DNA of 64,000 nt. Source: Undaria pinnatifida (lineage: Eukaryota; Sar; Phaeophyceae; Laminariales; Alariaceae). Positions 36,101-42,487 of the stretch are shown here, piece after piece; position 1 is the stretch's first letter; each line of letters begins with the position of its first letter. The notes beneath the pieces were generated by a model. It ran no database searches. It had not been told where the DNA came from and saw only the letters and a list, made by a program, of their open reading frames with translations. Location: contig JABAKD010000001.1 of NCBI GenBank assembly GCA_012845835.1, forward strand, positions 12,173,501-12,237,500, written 5' to 3'. The translations under genes were made by a program, and so were the position numbers.

Positions 36101-37506
36101 TACAACGGGAACGTTTACGTGAAGTCTGTATGGGGAGGGGGTTTTCGGGCTCTAAAGGGGCTATGATGTGAAGAAGAGACACATGGATAGACTCGTGCTG
36201 TGGTGGATGTGCAGATGTGCACCTTTTTTTTCCCGAGGCTCGTAACCACGTGAGGAACTCTGTACAAGTACCTCACCCAGAAAGTAGCTTATTTATTGAT
36301 AGGGTGAACTGAAAAAGTGTGACCCGATGAACACGCCCATGGCCTTCTTCGTAGGCATACCATGACCAAACAAAAAAAAGGATGAGTTTGTCTGTACACG
36401 TACGAAAACGAAAGTAACGGACAAAAGTGGTGTTTATTGTGTACCTGGTATTATAGAGAGAAGTGAGGCGTGTTTCCGTCGGGAATCTGGGTCAGAGGGC
36501 ATTGACACACACGACCCATGCTGCGGTAGAGGTGCAGAGGTTCACCCATTTGCGTTCCGAGGCTCATAACCACTTGAGGAACTTTATACCTCACCCAGAA
36601 AGTGACTTATTAATGGGGTAAACTGAAAAAGTGCGACCCAATGAACACACCCATGGGCTTCTTCCTGGGTATACGATAACAAAAAAGCAAAACAGAAAGA
36701 ATGAGTTTGTCTGTACACGTACGAAAACAAAAGGAACGGACAAAGGTGGTGTTTATTGAGTATTCTAGAGAGAAGTGAGGCATGTTCCCGTAGGGAATCT
36801 GGGTCAGAGGGCATTGGCATAAACAGCAAACGAGCGCTCGATGACCAGCCTCGGGTGGAGCTCGTCGCGCGCAGGCTGGTAAACGCCCGCCGAACGCGAG
36901 CGAGTTGGGTCTCTTGCTGATATCTCGAGCAGACTTGAGGTGATCCATAGATTGGCCAGGCGAGCCAGGCCTTTGGGTTGTTTCCTTCCCGCCCGGCCGC
37001 CCGCCCGGCCGCCTCTATGCTTTTTGCCTAAACAATGGCATTCCATCGCTTTTGGGCTCAGGGGCCCCGTCGTTCACAAAACGTGTTAGCCAAAAAGTGG
37101 TATACCATATACCTCGGTCGTACCACGCGTCGCACGCACTGGTAACCGACTCGGCGCTCTTTCTCCGTCGCGCAAACTCCTTTGTCATTTTTTGGGGGGT
37201 GGTGACTGTTTTTGGCTTTCAGCTACCTATGAAACTTACCTGGCAACCAACAAATGCCTCTTTGACGACTGTCTGGTAGGTACCTGGTAACTCTGTTCAC
37301 CTTTTCCTGTCGCGCATACTGTCGTTTTTTTTCGGGTTGGGGGGGGGGGGGTCGGCTTCCAGGTGCGCTTGCCGTGGCTGTTCGACAGCGTGGAGAAAGG
37401 AGTTCGTGTAGACAAGGAGGACTTTCTCATCCGGGCGGCCGGGGCAGCGGCCGATTTGTCCTCGGAGCAGGGCGGCAGCGACGTAGCCGCGAGCCAGGAG
37501 TGGTGA
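10356..37506 (+). CDS. MCPH1: Giant microcephalin (MCPH1)-like BRCT protein, 17 exons
   Basis: Joined exons: 10356-10521, 11202-11272, 12813-12920, 13444-13529, 14135-15336, 15792-15904, 17736-18716, 20653-20997, 21761-22239, 23450-24466, 24925-27880, 28309-28434, 28850-28977, 30256-30409, 31867-31926, 33722-33958, 37363-37506 (TGA). Total 8,373 nt, 2,790 residues; every junction keeps phase. Order: BRCT (about 1-85), Gly/Ser-rich region, RanBP2-type zinc finger (about 1011-1032), acidic and basic low-complexity regions with AT-hook-like motifs (about 2,000-2,120), paired BRCTs (about 2,490-2,780). An N-terminal BRCT plus a C-terminal pair is the microcephalin layout; MCPH1 acts in chromosome condensation, DNA-damage response and at the centrosome. 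Human MCPH1 is about 835 residues, so this one is over three times longer. The start exon is unresolved: the frame upstream of 10356 hits a stop at 10317 with no ATG. The ATG at 10409 would cut off the first BRCT strand. Confidence 0.85.
12313..12403. mobile_element. 90-bp palindromic MITE, intron 2 copy
   Basis: It runs from TTGAACGCCTTTACAGTTGG to CTCTAAAGGGGTTAA, the same size and internal order (ATCCGTTTTTGG, TTACTTGGGA) as the copy at 31,674. It lies in the GC-AG intron of the MCPH1-like gene. Confidence 0.65.
14135..15336 (+). CDS. MCPH1: MCPH1-like exon 5: Gly/Ser/Asp-rich linker
   Basis: The exon enters at phase 2 (RDPELPSENERFDRG) after acceptor GAACAG and ends at phase 1 before gtacgc. 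It carries KSTGKSTGTSTGASTG repeats, glycine-rich tracts and acidic patches (EELVDDVDGGDTDEALLE). The antisense strand is open for 372 codons, but this is a Pro/Ser-rich shadow of the Gly-rich sense codons. Just upstream (about 14000-14125) the intron holds degenerate ATCGAAAA repeats. Confidence 0.7.
15792..18716 (+). CDS. MCPH1: MCPH1-like exons 6-7: acidic and basic low-complexity region
   Basis: Exon 15792-15904 (phase 1 to 0) encodes VFDISDEDGGEETENTV and ends DCDKK/gtatgc. Exon 17736-18716 (phase 0 to 0) starts KSVNGRLTGDTAG after TTTTCCAG and ends HVLAEL/gtaagc. It is rich in Ser, Arg and Glu, with basic RKRGLARAKRARRSPR, a nuclear-localisation-like cluster. No folded domain is recognised. 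Regions like this are usually disordered in microcephalins. Confidence 0.75.
15945..16315. repeat. Direct duplication of a dispersed intron repeat
   Basis: Two copies of about 180 bases (about 15945-16125 and 16126-16315) share TTCTGAGGGTGGTGGC, TTTTGAGTAAGCTGAAAGTG and GATTTCGGCCT. Related sequence occurs at 36,190-36,700 and, more weakly, at 44,230-44,380 and 45,180-45,300. Confidence 0.8.
16450..16648 (-). mobile_element. GATC-rich MITE, copy A
   Basis: On the minus strand the end GGACAGATCACGATCTAGAT (16648 downward) matches the left end of the copies at 29,879 and 35,478. The other end carries GATCTAGATCACC. It lies in an intron of the MCPH1-like gene. No coding capacity. Confidence 0.65.
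16685..16998. repeat. Tandem duplication in intron
   Basis: Two units of about 155 bases (16685-16845 and 16849-16998) both begin CCCTTCG-like/GTGGTTGGC. Both end in GTAACACCGACCAGCCC and ACGAGTTTATAG. Confidence 0.8.
17465..17715 (-). repeat. Poly-G-led dispersed repeat, partial copy
   Basis: Read on minus: G tract (C tract at about 17700-17718), then ATGAGCGTAGTCCGTAGGAT, a CCGGGACGGAGCACGTCCAG block and CGAGTCGGATGAGGGGTG. It is the same family as 9215-9600 and ends only some 20 bases upstream of the acceptor at 17735. The intron polypyrimidine tract therefore comes from the repeat's poly-G (C on plus). Confidence 0.7.
19490..20165. repeat. Direct duplication with GCACGGC-rich segments
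   Basis: Units of about 240 bases (about 19670-19910 and 19925-20165) share GCACGGCGCTGCGCTGCTGA, GGAGCTGAGCTGATGATGTT and TAGAGCCAACCTGAAATCA. A shorter relative precedes at 19490-19580. It lies within an intron of the MCPH1-like gene. Confidence 0.8.
20526..20625 (-). repeat. Poly-G-led repeat, short variant
   Basis: On minus: TACTCATTTGTTACTTGTCT, then TTGACCATTGACCACGCAT and CCTAATAAAGACACATCC. It matches 46,478-46,575 over about 100 bases. The neighbouring C tract (about 20626-20635) is the element's leading G tract. Confidence 0.75.
20653..22239 (+). CDS. MCPH1: MCPH1-like exons 8-9: RanBP2-type zinc finger split by an intron
   Basis: Exon 20653-20997 ends EGEWICGSCTVINQ/gtgcgt. Exon 21761-22239 starts PKKRRCHVCRA after CCCAACAG; both junctions are phase 0. 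Together they form W-x-C-x2-C-x3-N-x6-C-x2-C, the RanBP2-type zinc finger consensus, about residues 1011-1032. Such fingers bind RNA, ubiquitin or Ran-type partners. I know of no microcephalin with one. After it come Ser/Asn-rich repeats (LSASSPSARNSTNPTASSPS) and a basic Arg-rich stretch, ending WEG at phase 2. Confidence 0.82.
22650..22932 (+). mobile_element. Foldback element, TTGAAACC type, copy 1
   Basis: A hairpin runs from TTGAAACCGTCG (22779) to TCGTCGTTTTCAA (ending 22932). Its complementary arms carry CCAACCCAGCCCACGAAAA and CGTGGCTTGGTCGG. The preceding 130 bases (CTCCAGGTGTGAGATCGAAG) also recur at 47,805 and 28,510, so the mobile unit may be larger. Confidence 0.65.
23450..27880 (+). 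CDS. MCPH1: MCPH1-like exons 10-11: Gln/Ala/Gly-rich region with AT-hook-like repeats
   Basis: Exon 23450-24466 (phase 2 to 2) starts YDFLGRSAESS. It contains poly-Gln and poly-Ala runs from CAG repeats, and ends EEPGTVK. Exon 24925-27880 is unusually long (2,956 nt). It has three spaced units of about 50 residues whose cores are GRKSVGRPRR, GRKSIGKATT and GRRSTGRPTK; two fit the GRP core of AT-hooks. A run of N/G/E-RS repeats (about 26,905-27,030) and two basic repeats (KNAGRKKACRDFG and KSVARNNARRDSG) follow. It ends ALHGLVRVAFSGLQPGDRQ, the first strand of BRCT2. An alternative acceptor at 24950 keeps the same phase, so the exon start is ambiguous by 25 bases. Confidence 0.75.
28309..28977 (+). 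CDS. MCPH1: MCPH1-like exons 12-13: second BRCT domain
   Basis: VAFSGL at the end of exon 11 is the BRCT strand with the small residues that hold phosphate in paired BRCTs. Exon 28309-28434 adds AFTHLVIPDVSRRTLK. Exon 28850-28977 continues VLFALCAP, VIVTVAWLYASLEKGYFVD and EAFRPN. This matches F(T/S)G...THLV....RTLKVL.A.......V...WL..SL..G.FV...., the microcephalin BRCT2 pattern. The tryptophan is in VAWLYASL. The phases (0,0 then 0,2) agree with both neighbours. Confidence 0.9.
28508..28590 (+). repeat. Dispersed repeat CTCCAGCTGTGAGAC...
   Basis: About 80 bases with ATTTCGTCGAAACTCATCTT and GATACTCCGATTGCGCGTAT are nearly identical to 47,806-47,880 in RSPH9 and similar to 22,655-22,700. 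It lies in the short intron between the two BRCT2 exons. Confidence 0.8.
29000..29590 (+). repeat. Poly-G-led dispersed repeat, full-length copy
   Basis: A G tract and a short-variant head (TTGACCGTTGACCCCGCGTT) are followed by GGTGCATGGCCGTAGTCGTG. The body is then collinear with 43,290-43,840 to the shared end (GTTGCCAAGCGACGCCAACC). A TACCTGGTA motif interrupts it near 29,391. It lies in the intron before the third BRCT. Confidence 0.75.
29879..30128 (+). mobile_element. GATC-rich MITE, copy B
   Basis: About 250 bases run from CGGACAGATCACGATCTAGA to GATCGGTGATCTGTCCTACG. The ends are imperfect inverted repeats (GGACAGATCAC). The interior is dense in TAGATC motifs and has no open frame. 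It is intronic. Confidence 0.75.
30256..37506 (+). CDS. MCPH1: MCPH1-like exons 14-17: third BRCT domain and stop
   Basis: Exon 30256-30409 gives RLLSGERVMVGG and PPSKVVEDLARAAGAQ. Exon 31867-31926 gives IARSIEDATLLLVESEPQLE. Exon 33722-33958 is a 79-residue Ser/Gly/Ala-rich insert ending ALESLKVACGV. Exon 37363-37506 gives VRLPWLFDSVEKGVRVD, EDFLIRAA and stops at TGA 37504-37506. The order follows BRCT3: L.G..........P...L..L...AGA.......DATLLLVE ... V...WLFDSV..G..VD...FL. Last-exon residues after FLI are acidic and Ser-rich (SSEQGGSDVAASQEW). All four junctions are phase 0. The last intron is the longest of the gene (3.4 kb). Confidence 0.88.
31107..31466. repeat. Tandem duplication of about 180 bp
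   Basis: Both units carry TTGYGCAGGACCTG, GCATTGGGATCTGCAC and TAGCCAAAAAAAGGTATAC, and end ATAGAAAKGTTGRTCAGG. They lie inside GATC MITE copy C. Confidence 0.85.
31674..31764. mobile_element. 90-bp palindromic MITE (TTAACCC/GGGTTGA), nested
   Basis: TTAACCCGTTCACAACTGGA opens and GATCTAAAGGGTTGAA closes the element. It splits GATC MITE copy C relative to copy D. Other members are at 12,313-12,403, 36,091-36,173, 39,428-39,516 and 62,898-62,986. Confidence 0.7.
32182..32347 (+). mobile_element. Foldback element, TTGAAACC type, copy 2
   Basis: A 166-base hairpin runs from TTGAAACCGACGAATG to CGTTCGACCGTTTCAA. The arms carry CCCAATCAACCCACGAAA and TTTCGTGGGTTGTGTTGG. It is intronic and noncoding. 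Confidence 0.75.
33074..33256. repeat. Near-identical 91-bp tandem duplication
   Basis: GCGGTGTAGTGTGGTTTGGA through GGTTGCTGTCGACTCT is repeated with only a few differences, so this is the youngest-looking duplication in the window. It is followed by a poly-C/poly-G-led repeat fragment (33,290-33,440, minus). Confidence 0.9.
33290..33440 (-). repeat. Poly-G-led dispersed repeat, short copy
   Basis: On minus: TACCCATTTCATGCATAGCC, then GTCGTATGACCATAGACCCT and a G tract around 33,341-33,348 on the other side. It is truncated relative to the 540-base copies. Confidence 0.7.
34465..34624. mobile_element. 160-bp MITE with TA flanks
   Basis: Imperfect inverted ends (CAGTGGGTACTGCGATTTAA against CACCGGGTACCCCGATTCAA) are flanked on both sides by TA. 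TA duplication and a CAGT-like end are typical of Tc1/mariner-related MITEs. It is in the last intron of the MCPH1-like gene. Confidence 0.6.
34935..35390. other. AT-rich intron segment
   Basis: The segment is clearly more AT-rich than its surroundings, with short TGATCA/TGATTAT palindromes and repeated CAGTATGATGCAC/AAATACTACACAC-like words. There is no coding signal. Confidence 0.5.
35478..35745 (+). mobile_element. GATC-rich MITE, copy D
   Basis: It runs from CGGACAGATCACGATATAAA to GATCGGTGATCTGTCTGACG, collinear with copy B. It has an extra internal repetition of the left end (GGGCAGATCACGACCTAGAT at about 35,508). Confidence 0.75.
36190..36810. repeat. Direct duplication of about 300 bp in last MCPH1 intron
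   Basis: Units at about 36,190-36,500 and 36,510-36,810 share GAGGCTCRTAACCACKTGAG, AACTGAAAAAGTGYGACCC and ATGAGTTTGTCTGTACACGT, as well as GGGAATCTGGGTCAGAGGGC. They are related to the pair at 15,945-16,315. Confidence 0.85.
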
Positions 37507-37910
37507 AACGCTGGATGAAGACGCGGAGATAAATTGTTTCTGTTTTGTTTTTTTCGTTCTCTCTTTGTTCTTCGGTTTTTTTCTTTTCGAGGTATTTCGA
37601 GGTGTTTGAAGCTCCGAATAGGTATCAATAATATTGAAGAAGGGGTTTTAACCTGCCGAGGAAAGCTTTTCGCTGCTGATGGGGGGGCGAGTAGGAGGGG
37701 ATGTACTTATAATTTCATGCATATCCGTGGTCGTATGGCCATTGACCCTGGCGTGGGTGGGGGGGCTTCGTCAGTGACATGCGCCCCCGTGCAGTGCACC
37801 CCGCGGTGTATAGCCTCTTACCCCCTTTTAGAACTTCATGCACTTTTTGCGCGCGCATTTGCTTCATGTAGGACTAACCGCACGCACGGGTTGGGAGGCA
37901 TATTACTACC

Positions 37911-38070
37911 AAGGCTTTTCACGGGTCATGATACGGCCCGCGGATCGAGTCGGGTAGGGTCATGAGGTGGCCGGTATCTCACGGGTCGACTCTGGAGGTT
38001 GTCGAATCACGGGTCGGGCCGGGTCAACCTGATCCGACCCGGCCCGCCCCGGGAAAAGGGAGCCGACTAT
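37911..38070 (+). mobile_element. Short degenerate CGGGTC hAT-like element
   Basis: The left end AAGGCTTTTCACGGGTCATG is nearly the terminus of the element at 7600. The right end GACCCGGCCCGCCCCGGG is followed by AAAAGGG, a decayed inverted end. Only about 160 bases; no clear target duplication. Confidence 0.6.
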
Positions 38071-38599
38071 TGGATATTGATTAATGTAGGACCGTACCCA
38101 CGTTTTTTCGTTTACTTGGAACTAGTGCGGGATGGGGTTTGCAGTTCTTGACCGGTCACAGGGTAGAGCTTGTCAATTGCAGTTGGTAGTACGTCGTTAA
38201 TATGTCATAGTAGTTGATATTTGGAGCGCCGGAAGCATGGTGTCTCGACGGAGGCGGAGCAGTTGCGGGGAGGGCGCGCAGGCCTATTTTTTTTGGGGGG
38301 GGGCTGATAAATAGGGATGGGTTTGTTTTGTGCGTGAGTCGGGGTATGTTTCGCAGCGGAGAAGGATTCAAAGTGCCTTTGGAACGGCGTCGACGTTTTT
38401 GGTCAAGGGGTGGACTTGCTTTTTGGATGGAGTTGGAAATGTCTGTCTTATGTGATGAGACATAATCTACGAAGAAAAAAACAACGAATCAACAACGAAT
38501 CAGATGGTTGGAGGTTGTTTATTGTCTTTTGGCGGAGATTTTGTTGTTTATTTTGGTTGTTGTTATGTTTTGTGGTCGGTACGACACAGCAACAGGCCT

Positions 38600-39090
38600 A
38601 TCACTCGTTGCCGCAAAATGGGATCCAGTGGCACCAAAACGAGCGGAAGACAACGAAACAAAAACAAAAACAAAAAAAACTGCCTGAACAGCCTATGGCA
38701 TCACCAACGATAATTAGTTTGATGAAATCCACCTCCTTGCTATCTACCGTCGTGGTCATCTTCACCGTTGCGATCACCGTTCGTTGGCGCAACAATGGGA
38801 CAGCAGTGCCGCAAAAACAAATAAGACAACCCCCCCCAAAAAAAACAGGCTGTGGTATCATTCAACGACGGTTGGTTTGACGAAATCCATCCGTTTGCTA
38901 TCTGTCGTCGTGGGCCATCGTCACCGCCGTTGCGATCGCCGCAGTTTTTTGCCGCATAGGTGTTTTCGTTTCCCGTGATGGGACCACAACTAGTGAGCCG
39001 AAAACGAAACAGACGAAAACTGCCAGAGTCAGCGGCATCACTCGACCATGGTTGGTTCACTCGTCGAAAAGTCATCTCGGTTCGGTGCTG
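38600..39090. repeat. Diverged tandem units of about 180 bp
   Basis: Three units share AAACTGCC or AAACAGGC, then ATGGCATCA/GTATCATTC, TGGTTTGACGAAATCCA and TATCTRYCGTCGTGG with CCGTTGCGATC. Poly-A stretches give them a retro-tail look, but I see no element ends. Confidence 0.6.
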
Positions 39091-39427
39091 TTGTAATCGT
39101 GGGGTAGCCGCGTCATCGCCGCGAGAATAGCCCCCATGTGGGGATATAGTGGGGGGGAGAAGGGACGACACCTGTGACCACGAAGCTGGAAAGTAGAAGT
39201 GTGTGCAAAAAAAAAAAATAGTACCAGTGTAGTGATGACGCAAAAAAAAAAAAAAACGAAAACACAAACACGAAAAAAAACAAGAAACAGATGAAACAGC
39301 AAGCAGTAAAGTCTCAGTGGTATCGCTCACACTATGAACACGATGGGTTTAGTTGAGGGGAAAACCGTCCGCGCGCGTTTTCTCAGCATCTGATTGGTCA
39401 TCGATTGTCGTCCCCCGTTGTGGCGTG

Positions 39428-39516
39428 TTGACCCCTTTGGAGCCCCCGAACCCCTCCCGTTACTAAATCCAAGTATTGTTGTCCCCAAAACGGGTTTCCA
39501 GTTGTAAAGGGGTTAA
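39428..39516. mobile_element. 90-bp palindromic MITE, intergenic copy
   Basis: It runs from GTTGACCCCTTTGGAGCCCC to CAGTTGTAAAGGGGTTAA, the inverted orientation of the copy at 31,674. Confidence 0.7.
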
Positions 39517-39551
39517 GTCGTTGCAGGTGTCGTTGTGCCGCGATGGGGTAC

Positions 39552-40150
39552 TAGAGCTGTGCGTCGGCTCGACTTAAGTCACCAACTACAGTCGTTCTAC
39601 GGTAGCCCCCCCCCAACTTTTCTTTACGGAAATCGCCGGTTTTGAAACCAGATCCAGGCCGTATCTCCTGAAAAACGATGTCCCTTGCCCCACCCCGACG
39701 TCATCGTTCGATAGTCCTTTGCAAACTAAAAGTTGTTTGGGGATGTTTTTTTCATGTACGTAGCATCCTCGTGTCCAGCAGCCATAAAACGTTTGTTAAA
39801 GAAAATCACTGGGTTTTTGGGGGGGACCTATCGAAGAATCGGTCACTAAGTTATTGGTCGGATTAATGATTGGCCGTTTCACGAAGGTGCCTCGACTATC
39901 CGACTAATGGGGTCGTTTTCATACTCGTCGTGGTGAGGAATATTTCGTCCGGGGGTCGTGTTTTTTCTTTTTTGGGCGGGACCCCCTCGACCGCGAGGAG
40001 CTAACTTGCCTCGAGTCGCTAGCCCGACTTGCGTCGGCTGGCCATAAGCGTTGCTTCGCCAGCCGACTTACCGACGAAAGTCAGATAGTCGGCTTACGGT
40101 CACACTACCGACTAGGTATTAGCTGTGAAATCCTGCCGGCTCCAGCTCTA
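39552..40150. mobile_element. TAGAGCT-ended element, long copy
   Basis: The ends TAGAGCTGTGCGTCGGC and GCCGGCTCCAGCTCTA are imperfect inverted repeats. The interior shares TCCGACTAA, GGGACCCCCTC/GGGCCCCCCTC and repeated GTCGACTT-like words with the adjacent shorter copy. The flanks (TGGGGTAC, CAAAATAT) do not match, so no target duplication remains. Confidence 0.65.
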
Positions 40151-40210
40151 CAAAATATGATTTGGGTTGGCGTGGTATAGAGCTCTTCTCAAGCGAGGAA
40201 CAGTTGGTGC

Positions 40211-40571
40211 ACATTTACTAGAGCTATGAGTCGGCATGACTTAACTCAGCAACAACTAGTTGCTAGTCGGACTTATAGTTAGTCACTTTATGGAGGTGCC
40301 GACTATCCGACTAAGTGGGTTTCCATACACTTAGGAATGACAGCTTAATGCGGAGTGCGGTTTTTCCTTTTCTTGGGAGGGCCCCCCTCGCGCCGAGAGG
40401 GGCTGACTAGTCTCAGTTCGCTCACCTGACTTAAGTCGGGAAGTCGGCTGAGACCATCAGCTGGTTTCGGCGGCCGACTTGCCGACTATAAAGTCACTTA
40501 GTTGGCCAACGGTGCCCATCGATTAATTTTTGAGTAATGAAATCCTGCCGGCTCACAGCTCTAACATTTAC
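40211..40571. mobile_element. TAGAGCT-ended MITE with 8-bp target duplication
   Basis: The element at 40,219-40,563 (345 bases) has ends TAGAGCTATGAGTCGGCA and, inverted, TAGAGCTGTGAGCCGGCA. It is flanked by the identical octamer ACATTTAC (40,211-40,218 and 40,564-40,571). It has no coding frame. The 8-bp duplication suggests hAT-type insertion. Confidence 0.8.
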
Positions 40572-42487
40572 CGTCAGCTTGTGCTTCCTTCCGGCGGGTA
40601 AGTAAACGACTCCTACGGGAGAGCTGTTACGAGGTTCTTGGTATCTCCAAGTCCCCTTAGCTGGCGCGTTTGTGCGGGGAATCCAGCGTAACGTACACGG
40701 ATCTCGGGGTCGCGGGCGTGGAACATGCTAAATTTCACGTCGCCGCTGCGTTAGATAGTTTTCCGCTTTTTCTCGAGGGGTTTGGGAGTTGGGGAATTCT
40801 CGTATGGTCTCTTGTTGTCGTGTCGCCTGCGCTCTTGCGGGAGATCGGGCTCGTAGAGTTGCTTCTTGGTTATTGTTCGTTCTGCCGACAATGCCCGCTC
40901 AGAGCTGGGTGGTGATTTGGATATCCCGGCCGGTCACACTCCGGCGCGGGACAGTGTTTTTTTTTTGCTAAGTTTTTTTTCCCCCTTGCGACTGCCGCCC
41001 ATCCCCTCGCTACGAACTGAGCGGGCGATCTGGGTAATCTGGCTGCCAATACAGTGGCACAAATAAAGAAAAAGAAGAAATAAGTTTGCTACGTGTTTAG
41101 TGTTTTCCGTGTTCTACCTTGTCAGCGATAAACCCCCCCCCCCCCCCTCCCCTCTTTCGCCGGGGATGGTAGAGGTAGCGTGGGTTTTCTGTTTTTCGTC
41201 GGCAAATTCTCGCCCCTACGCCCACCCCCCGCCGCCCCCCCTTGCTGGTAATCTTGCAGTGGATCTTGGATCCGGTCGCTCTCTGCTTTCTGGCGGCTAG
41301 GTCTCCTTTCTTCTTGTCCGTTTCTTAGCATTTGTTATACGCCTTTTTCGCCGCCCCGTTTTAGAGGGGTGTGCGAGTTGTGACTTCGAGCAAGTTCGCG
41401 AAAACACACACACACTTGCACTGCTACGATAGCTAGGGAGTGATTTTTTTAGCTACTTTTTTTTCTTCTCGTAAGGACGGGGGCCTAACCGCGAAGGACC
41501 CTTAGCCTCCAACATCGTCGCACTGTCGTGTTTGGTTCTTGCAAATTTTATGCCTGTTTTTTTGCAATACCTACAACCAGGGGGAAACTATTGTTATTGT
41601 AATCATAAGTGACTGAATAAAAACATGGTGAGTGAAAAAGCAGTCGAAATACGATATATATTTTTTGGTGTTGTCCAACTGCACTTACTCTGGCCCTCCG
41701 TATTAGGATTAGTGTGTGTGTTTGTTAATCGGTTTGGCGCTTCAATTTTTACTCAAAAAACAGTTCTTGGGTGAGGCGTGGAGATCCTCAAGGGAGACGC
41801 CCCAGAAAAAAGAATGGCGCATCTCCACCTTTGCTTGCAAGTGTCGAAACAGGTACTTCCCTTTATCGCCCCGTATTTCTGCATATCTAATCCGACTCAT
41901 CAGTGTGGGCTAGTGTAATGGGTATTGCCCTTGAGACTTTAGAAAGCCCTCCGGGAACAAAGCATGCACGGTACGACTTGGGAGGCACTTGTCCACATAG
42001 GTAACAGAGTTTCAGGGTGAGACTTTGAACGAGCCCTCATTTCAAATAAGTTCTTACATGCGACCTGAATAGGAATTCAGAGCTGGCTTTCTACTGCCTC
42101 CACCCAGCGAACAAGGTTAAGAAACAACGAAATCCTGCCTAACAGGAAAACCCGCCAGAGGATACTCTTTTTCCCCCGTTGATAACCACGTAACAAACCC
42201 GTTGCGTAGTTTTGTCACAATGTCGCATGAGATATTTTCACAACCCGCGTGGAGCTCGCACTTCTTCATGGCACACGTGGAATCCGGCTCCTCGCGCGTC
42301 TCGCTTTTTAACCATTTTTTTTCGTCATGTTGTAGGGTCTGAAATATTTTCAACGCGCATGCCGCCGCCCGATTTTTTTTTTTTATCTCTTGTAAAGTCG
42401 CCTGAATTTTATTCTAAAACGTTGATGGCGACAGATTGTTTTTCCTATTTACTTATGAACAACGCCTCCGCGTGTGTGAGAGCTCGT

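Larger units (their letters stand above)
37507..42487. other. Intergenic region between MCPH1-like and RSPH9 stops; repeats only
   Basis: The two genes converge on this 5-kb gap. It contains a poly-G-led repeat fragment (37,690-37,770), a short degenerate CGGGTC element (37,911-38,070), diverged tandem units (38,600-39,090), a 90-bp palindromic MITE (39,428-39,516) and two TAGAGCT-ended elements (39,552-40,563). The remaining 40,600-42,480 shows no supportable gene. Confidence 0.6.

Noticed and set aside
42117-42353. Minus-strand peptide GFVTWLSTGEKEYPLAGFPV as the RSPH9 C-terminus
   Set aside because: It resembles the family end loosely, but the exon at 42,562-42,488 gives a far better match ending DLQFML with correct acceptor and phase.
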